Positions 59,309-64,000 of a DNA stretch of 64,000 nucleotides are shown one piece after another. The position numbers and the translations under genes were made by a program. Within the stretch, counting starts at the first letter, position 1, and the number at the start of each line of letters is the position of its first letter. The stretch is taken from positions 26,490,119-26,554,118 of the forward strand of contig OV277872.1 in assembly GCA_922989275.2 (NCBI GenBank). Reading direction: 5' to 3'. The notes below the pieces were generated by a model. The model saw only the letters and a list, made by a program, of their open reading frames with translations. It had not been told where the DNA came from and did no database searches. The DNA is from Gari tellinella (Eukaryota > Mollusca > Bivalvia > Cardiida > Psammobiidae).

Positions 59309-59721
59309 ATGTAAGCTATATATCAAGCACAATTAGCATTTCACTGTTATTGTAACGCATTAACCCGTCTTAGACAGGGGCTGCCATAGTTTCGTTTGCT
59401 TTAAGACATGTCCTGACCTACTTTCGGTGAAAACACCTAGACAGGCGGTTCCCAAACAAAAATCATGTTTTTTGTACATACCTGTACTACTGTGAATCAG
59501 TGAAGGATCTTATGTGAGACCCTACTGTTAAACTTGATAGTTTGGTTAGAAATATCCATTAAAACCCCATTGAATATGCCAGGGCCTCTCTATGGAGAAT
59601 GAGAGTGCTATGACATGTGCAACATGCTTTTACAGTTACTTTCACGCCTATCGAGAACAATGGGAGGGGCGTCCATCAATGGTTTGAGGACATGTCTTTT
59701 AGCTTCCTTCTTTTATTTATA

Positions 59722-60057
59722 CAGTGCTCCCTCTCTCAACAACGACCCCCTCCCTTAACGACCCTTGACGAAGTTCCCAAAACCGGACAATTATGTCTAA
59801 CGCTTTTATTGCTGCACTATCGTCTGCTTAAAATTGTCGTCTGCTGTTTTTCTCAAAGTGATATAATCGACATTTTTGACAGAAAAACACTTAATGACGA
59901 GTGACAAACAGCTTGAATCTAGATCAGATGCCGCGTTATGCGGCGTCTGATCTGGATTTAGCTGTTTGCAAATGATTTCCCTCCCTATAACGACTCCCTT
60001 CGAACAACGCACATATTCTTGTTTTCCACTCGGTGTCGTTGTAGAGAGGGAGCGTTG
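59722..60057. mobile_element. MITE (CAGTGCTCCCTCTCT ends) with type-1 hairpin
   Basis: CAGTGCTCCCTCTCTCAACA and TGTAGAGAGGGAGCGTTG are inverted ends with TA/CA flanks. The core at 59908-59975 has CAGCTTGAATCTAGATCAGA and TCTGATCTGGATTTAGCTG. Ends 73 bases before the gene C exon. Confidence 0.75.
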
Positions 60058-60130
60058 CACAAGCTATTTTCCAGTGCCAGTGTTTTGTGGCATTGGCAGA
60101 TAGCGGAAATTTTATCTTGTTTTACCACAG

Positions 60131-60476
60131 GCATGTGACAAAGAAGAACTCAATGGTTCCATTCAAGAGTGTATCACCAAAGATGGTGAGAATGTGCAAC
60201 ATATACAGCACGTGGAAGATGGCACCATGTGCTTTGTTGAGACAAACACAGGAGAACACATTTGGACATGCGCCGACAAAAAATGGCATGGTGAACATGG
60301 TAAGAAACACTATGCTTCATAGGTTAAGCAGTTAATTATTCAGAGATTAATCCATCACATATGTTCTAGGATTGCACGCAAATGACACTCAGATGACACG
60401 CAAATAACAGCACAATTCCACATTTAGAATATTATTCTCGCTTTGACTTTTGCCTTATTACAGCTCTCTCTCTCTT

Positions 60477-60535
<59 letters not shown>

Positions 60536-63344
60536 ATCTCCCTCTCTGTCTCTCCAACACAATCTCCCTTTCTTTATATTTCTATATATCTCTCTCTATC
60601 TCATATATTTCTCTCCCTTTCCCTCTGGCTGTCTATTTTCATCATGCACAAATGTTATACGTACTTATTTCCTAATTAAAGGTTTACTAGAATTTGGTGA
60701 CCTGGAAAGAAGGGCAAAGCGATGGCTTCTGGGAAATGTGTTCAAAGCGTTCACTAGTGTTGATTATTTATATGGCTGGTCTGGTCGGTCAGGCCCACCT
60801 CCAGGTAAGATCATTTTGATATTTTTTATCATTAACTATTATCTTGAAATTTTGATTTGATTTATACCACTGTGAACCTCCTTGACAGTGAAGTAGAACA
60901 ATTTACGAGATAATTACTTGATTCTTATTAGTTCATTTACCCCTGAAACTTTTAATGGACTCACCTAATCAAATTTAGTCGTTTTTTACTATTGAGAGTT
61001 AATTTAAATAATATATAGAAAACGGTTAACAGTGCAGACCGTGATCACAGGGGTCCTACTGAAACTCTCTGATCAGAGTCGACACTTTGTGCATAAGAAT
61101 AACGTACTCTTCATAGGTACACTGTTTTTCAATGACGGGTATACTCGTTGCTAGGATTGAATGCGTTAACGTACATGTATAGGTGCAAAAATATATTTCC
61201 TTTATGTCAAATGGATGTTGAATCTTGGTCTTAAAAATTAAATTAAATTATCTACAAAAAAAGTTTCATTGTTAATTTCTTAACAAGCACAGTTCATTCG
61301 AAAGAAACGGAAGAAATTAGTTGTTGAGTTTTGAAATTGTTCAAATTCTTAACATATTGCTTCATCTTGTATGTCTTTCGTAATATAAATTTGGATGCAC
61401 CTCCTTGAAAACAGGATTATTTTGTGTAATCATACGACACATGTACATCTTATTCATTCATGCATAGTTAGCGAGGTATCAGGATTGTATTTAAATATTT
61501 GCGCAAAATGCTGTCAGATTTTGGCGGCTTGCACTGGCACACTGTTAAAAAATGTCCAAGTCTCAATTGATTAAATATGTATACCTAACAACAAGTTAGT
61601 ATTGTACTGTTTCCCTTAGTATTAGAAGTTTTTTCTAAAAGAATAATGGATCCTACAATTGGTCTCGTCAGCGCTCTGCGCGTTCGATTTTGTTCACAAG
61701 GATTCCAATGAAACAATGGGAAAAAATCGTTTAAATTATAATAAGGATAAAAGGCTTGCCTTTTTTCCGTTCTTAAGTAATGCATGATAAAATCAAAGGT
61801 ATACCAATTTTATTCAATCACTGACAGCCTTTGAAAAGTGTTTGATTTGCGCGTGAATAATTTCCTCAAAACTAGGCAACTACAAAACATGGGGGCTGAC
61901 ATCTTGGATGATGACGTCACGGCTTTTACGAAGAGTTGTGCGTGACGTTTCGGAATTCCCGATTTCGGTGCTATTTTTAAACCATTTTAAGCATAAATAA
62001 CCCCAAAGACTCACTTGAAATGATTTTCTCCAAAGGACAAAGCTTCAAACAGTCCAATCCATACCCTTAAACGCTTAAATGTATGTTATTTACAAAAATC
62101 TACTTCTTAATCGAACCGATAAAAATAACGGATTACCAATACGCCATCAATATAAATAATGACGTCATTATTGGTGGTCATATGACTTCCAAAAATAGTT
62201 TCAGATTGCATTATAGGAGTGCTTATAGATCTATTTGATTATTTGGTTTAACAACATATAGATCTTGTCCCAAACAATTTAGGTATATAATAAAAGTTCG
62301 TGTTGGTTGTGTAATCCCATGGAGAAATGACATTTCTCCATGGTAATCCAGATCCAGTCGTGAGAGGCGTAGCCTCGAGTGTGATCTGGAATACACAACG
62401 AACTGATACAAGAGCGCTGATCACACACTGGTGATAGATCTATTCCGTTTTCATTAGTATAATTTTGCTTTTTTCCGTCCATAGGCAAAGCCTAAATACA
62501 TATTATTAGGTATTGTCAACTACTGCTAACCCTTTCACTCTCAATGACACCATAAGGCGTATTTGCAAAAATATTTGATCCTGATCAGACGCCGTGAAAT
62601 TACGTCAGTTATACTGCCTTAAACCTTACTGAAACAGTATTACAGATAAAAATATTGAAGCAGACGACAGTTTGGCGATGAAGGGGTAAATCCTCACGAT
62701 TAATTTGATTATGAAAGGGTTAAACCGGGGGTCTATAGGTTTTGTTTAGTTTAATCATATTCTTTTTCATAAAATAAACAATACATGCATATCGATTATG
62801 ATTAAAACGAATGTAACCGCTTATTTGGTTATTCTAGGTATACTAGAAATACTGTCACGACTGACATATCGTATTAAAACATTACATGAATTGGAAAGTT
62901 ATCAAGTACATGTATTTGATATAACACGTTTAGCTATATAGAAAGGTTCAATAAAAAGTGTTGTTTGCATCCGAAGGACTGTAAGGATATCTGTTTGTCC
63001 GTGTGGCTGTCCATCCGTCCATTACTTTTAGTTAACAATTTATAATGGCTCATCGATCATTTAATAAGTATGAGCATTCGGTACAGGATCCAGGAATCAA
63101 GTATTGGATTTCTTTGTGGTCCTTAGTATGCATGTAGTTCAATTGATCAAATAGAATCAAATTTGACATAAGTTTTATGACAAGTATTATTTCAGTTTTG
63201 AAAAATACACCTTTCAGACAGAACTCCACCAGACATAAACTGCTCTCCCTTGATTGAAACTGGAACCGCCGAACCATTCCAGACCTATGCACAAGTGTAT
63301 TGGAAACATCCTTCTGCAAATGATGACAAGGACGGACATGTGAG
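60131..63344 (+). CDS. Gene C: secreted-type protein with Cys-rich and HYR domains (partial, three exons)
   Basis: Exons: 60131-60299 (phase 0 in, 1 out), 60682-60804 (1-1), 63218-63344 (phase 1 in, 2 out); all have AG/GT borders. Exon 1 encodes 56 residues with Cys 2, 14, 34 and 47, motif CITKDGE and Trp 52, resembling gene A exon 2 in spacing and phase. Exon 2 encodes a basic linker (LERRAKRWLLGNVFKAF) ending GRSGPPP. Exon 3 (DRTPPDINCSPLIETGTAEP ... VYWKHPSANDDKDGHV) is the first half of an HYR domain, the rest lying past the right edge. A signal-peptide exon upstream is expected but not firmly located. The HYR domain links it to gene B and to SVEP1-like extracellular proteins. Regulation is not visible. 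Confidence 0.7.
60462..60600. repeat. (TC)n microsatellite
   Basis: A long polypyrimidine TC tract with TTTC interruptions in an intron of gene C. The two overlapping Ser/Leu-rich open frames are artefacts of it. Confidence 0.9.
61031..61095. repeat. Variant hairpin, same as inside the 34230 MITE
   Basis: GCAGACCGTGATCACAGGGG ... CTCTCTGATCAGAGTCGACAC resembles the 34365-34425 core. No clear MITE ends remain around it. Confidence 0.5.
62530..62719. mobile_element. TTAA-type MITE with half hairpin
   Basis: CTAA left, TTAA right; ends CCCTTTCACTC and ATGAAAGGG. Only the left half of the type-1 hairpin (ATTTGATCCTGATCAGACGC) remains. Confidence 0.75.
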
Positions 63345-63655
63345 GTATGTCTAGGAATTCATGATTATAAATTTACCTGCGGTGGCCATGGCATAAGCCG
63401 TTGCGAAATCCAGGCTATTGTACAATCAATGTTCACTAATGTCAAAACTGTTATCTAATGTCACTATTAAATCAAAGACTGAACATACTGAAAGTCACAA
63501 AGAATGATATTTAACAATACAGAAATCAAATCTCTGTAGCAACACCTGAAGTTAATTATTTGTTGTTTCAGACAGGTAGTCACTTAAAGAAAGATAAAAA
63601 TAAAGCAAACATGTTTTCCGCTCTAGCTTTTTTGTCTGTATCTTGACACCAGCTA

Positions 63656-63916
63656 CTGTAAAACCGGTTTTATTCACGAGAATATAATTTACGCGTTAAT
63701 TTGCGAATGTGTTGCCTCTAGAATATAGGTGAAAGAAGGTTGAAAAAATAGGTAAAAGAAGGTTGAAAGTAAAGCAGAATGTGCCTTACGGCACATTCTG
63801 CTTTACTATTAGCCTGCTTTAAGCTACCATCTGCTAGAAATATTGCATGATGTCGCGAATTAATACAAAATCGCATTACGCGAAATGTTCATAACGCGAA
63901 AAGTACCTATTTACAG
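63656..63916. mobile_element. MITE (CTGTAAAACC ends) with type-2 hairpin
   Basis: TA-flanked; CTGTAAAACCGGTTTTATTC at the left and AGTACCTATTTACAG at the right, with further pairing between TTACGCG and CGCGAAA-like blocks. The core at 63755-63815 has GTAAAGCAGAATGTGCC and GGCACATTCTGCTTTAC, identical to the 9931 MITE although the ends are unrelated. Confidence 0.75.
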
Positions 63917-64000
63917 TAGTCTAGTCCATCATTGATACTATATACATGGAAAGGTTTTGACAGAACGTACATCTTGTACCGAGCTGGGTCTATTGATTGA

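Noticed and set aside
60087..60335. 82-codon frame MALADSGNF... over the gene C exon
   Set aside because: It is a different frame of the exon; only the ACDKEEL frame continues through the next exon without a stop and matches gene A.
60443..60860. Ser/Leu-rich open frames
   Set aside because: They are translations of the (TC)n tract. The real coding piece here is the 60682-60804 exon.
10..64000. CRISPR arrays
   Set aside because: The tandem repeats are satellites without unique spacers, and the genome is eukaryotic.

Overview
The window is AT-rich eukaryotic DNA, most likely from a bivalve mollusc. That placement is inferred from spliced genes for secreted HYR/sushi/EGF/TSP1 proteins, dispersed repeats with AGCTCACCTGAGC ends, tRNA-derived SINEs, Penelope-like elements and very many short TIR elements. 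There are no bacterial features. No species can be named from the sequence alone.

Three host genes are visible, all encoding secreted multidomain proteins. Gene A (minus, 7615 down to 5098, continuing out of the left edge) has a signal-peptide exon and a Cys-rich exon. Gene B (plus, 23350-34900) appears complete: six coding exons with consistent phase-1 junctions give a 417-residue protein, signal peptide - TSP1 - EGF-like - sushi - EGF - HYR - sushi - Cys-rich tail. Gene C (plus, 60131-63344, continuing out of the right edge) has a Cys-rich exon resembling the one in gene A, a linker exon and the first half of an HYR domain. Together they look like a local cluster of extracellular recognition or matrix proteins. 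Function is not shown by sequence.

The rest is mobile DNA. 0-5 kb: LINE tail, nested TIR elements and a TTAA-flanked foldback. 5-13 kb: satellites, a tRNA-SINE, TIR elements. 13.4-19 kb: a nearly full-length but decayed APE-type LINE interrupted by a 282-bp tandem repeat. 19.7-20.9 kb: degenerate pentanucleotide satellite. The introns of gene B hold a Tc1/mariner element, a hammerhead-bearing insertion, a LINE tail and several MITEs. 36-42 kb: hairpin MITEs and a retroelement remnant. 42.6-48.6 kb: a 6-kb TIR element enclosing a broken ORF with a FEN1/PIN-like acidic signature and a Cys-rich tail. 50 kb: Penelope-like GIY-YIG fragment with hammerhead-like core. 51.3-52.0 kb: GC-rich palindrome cluster. 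52.1-55.2 kb: a second large TIR element.

The most striking recurrent feature is two families of short hairpins (type 1, around GATCAGACGCC; type 2, around GTAAAGCAGAATG). The same hairpins occur inside MITEs whose ends and target-site duplications belong to different families, and some copies carry paired changes in both arms.
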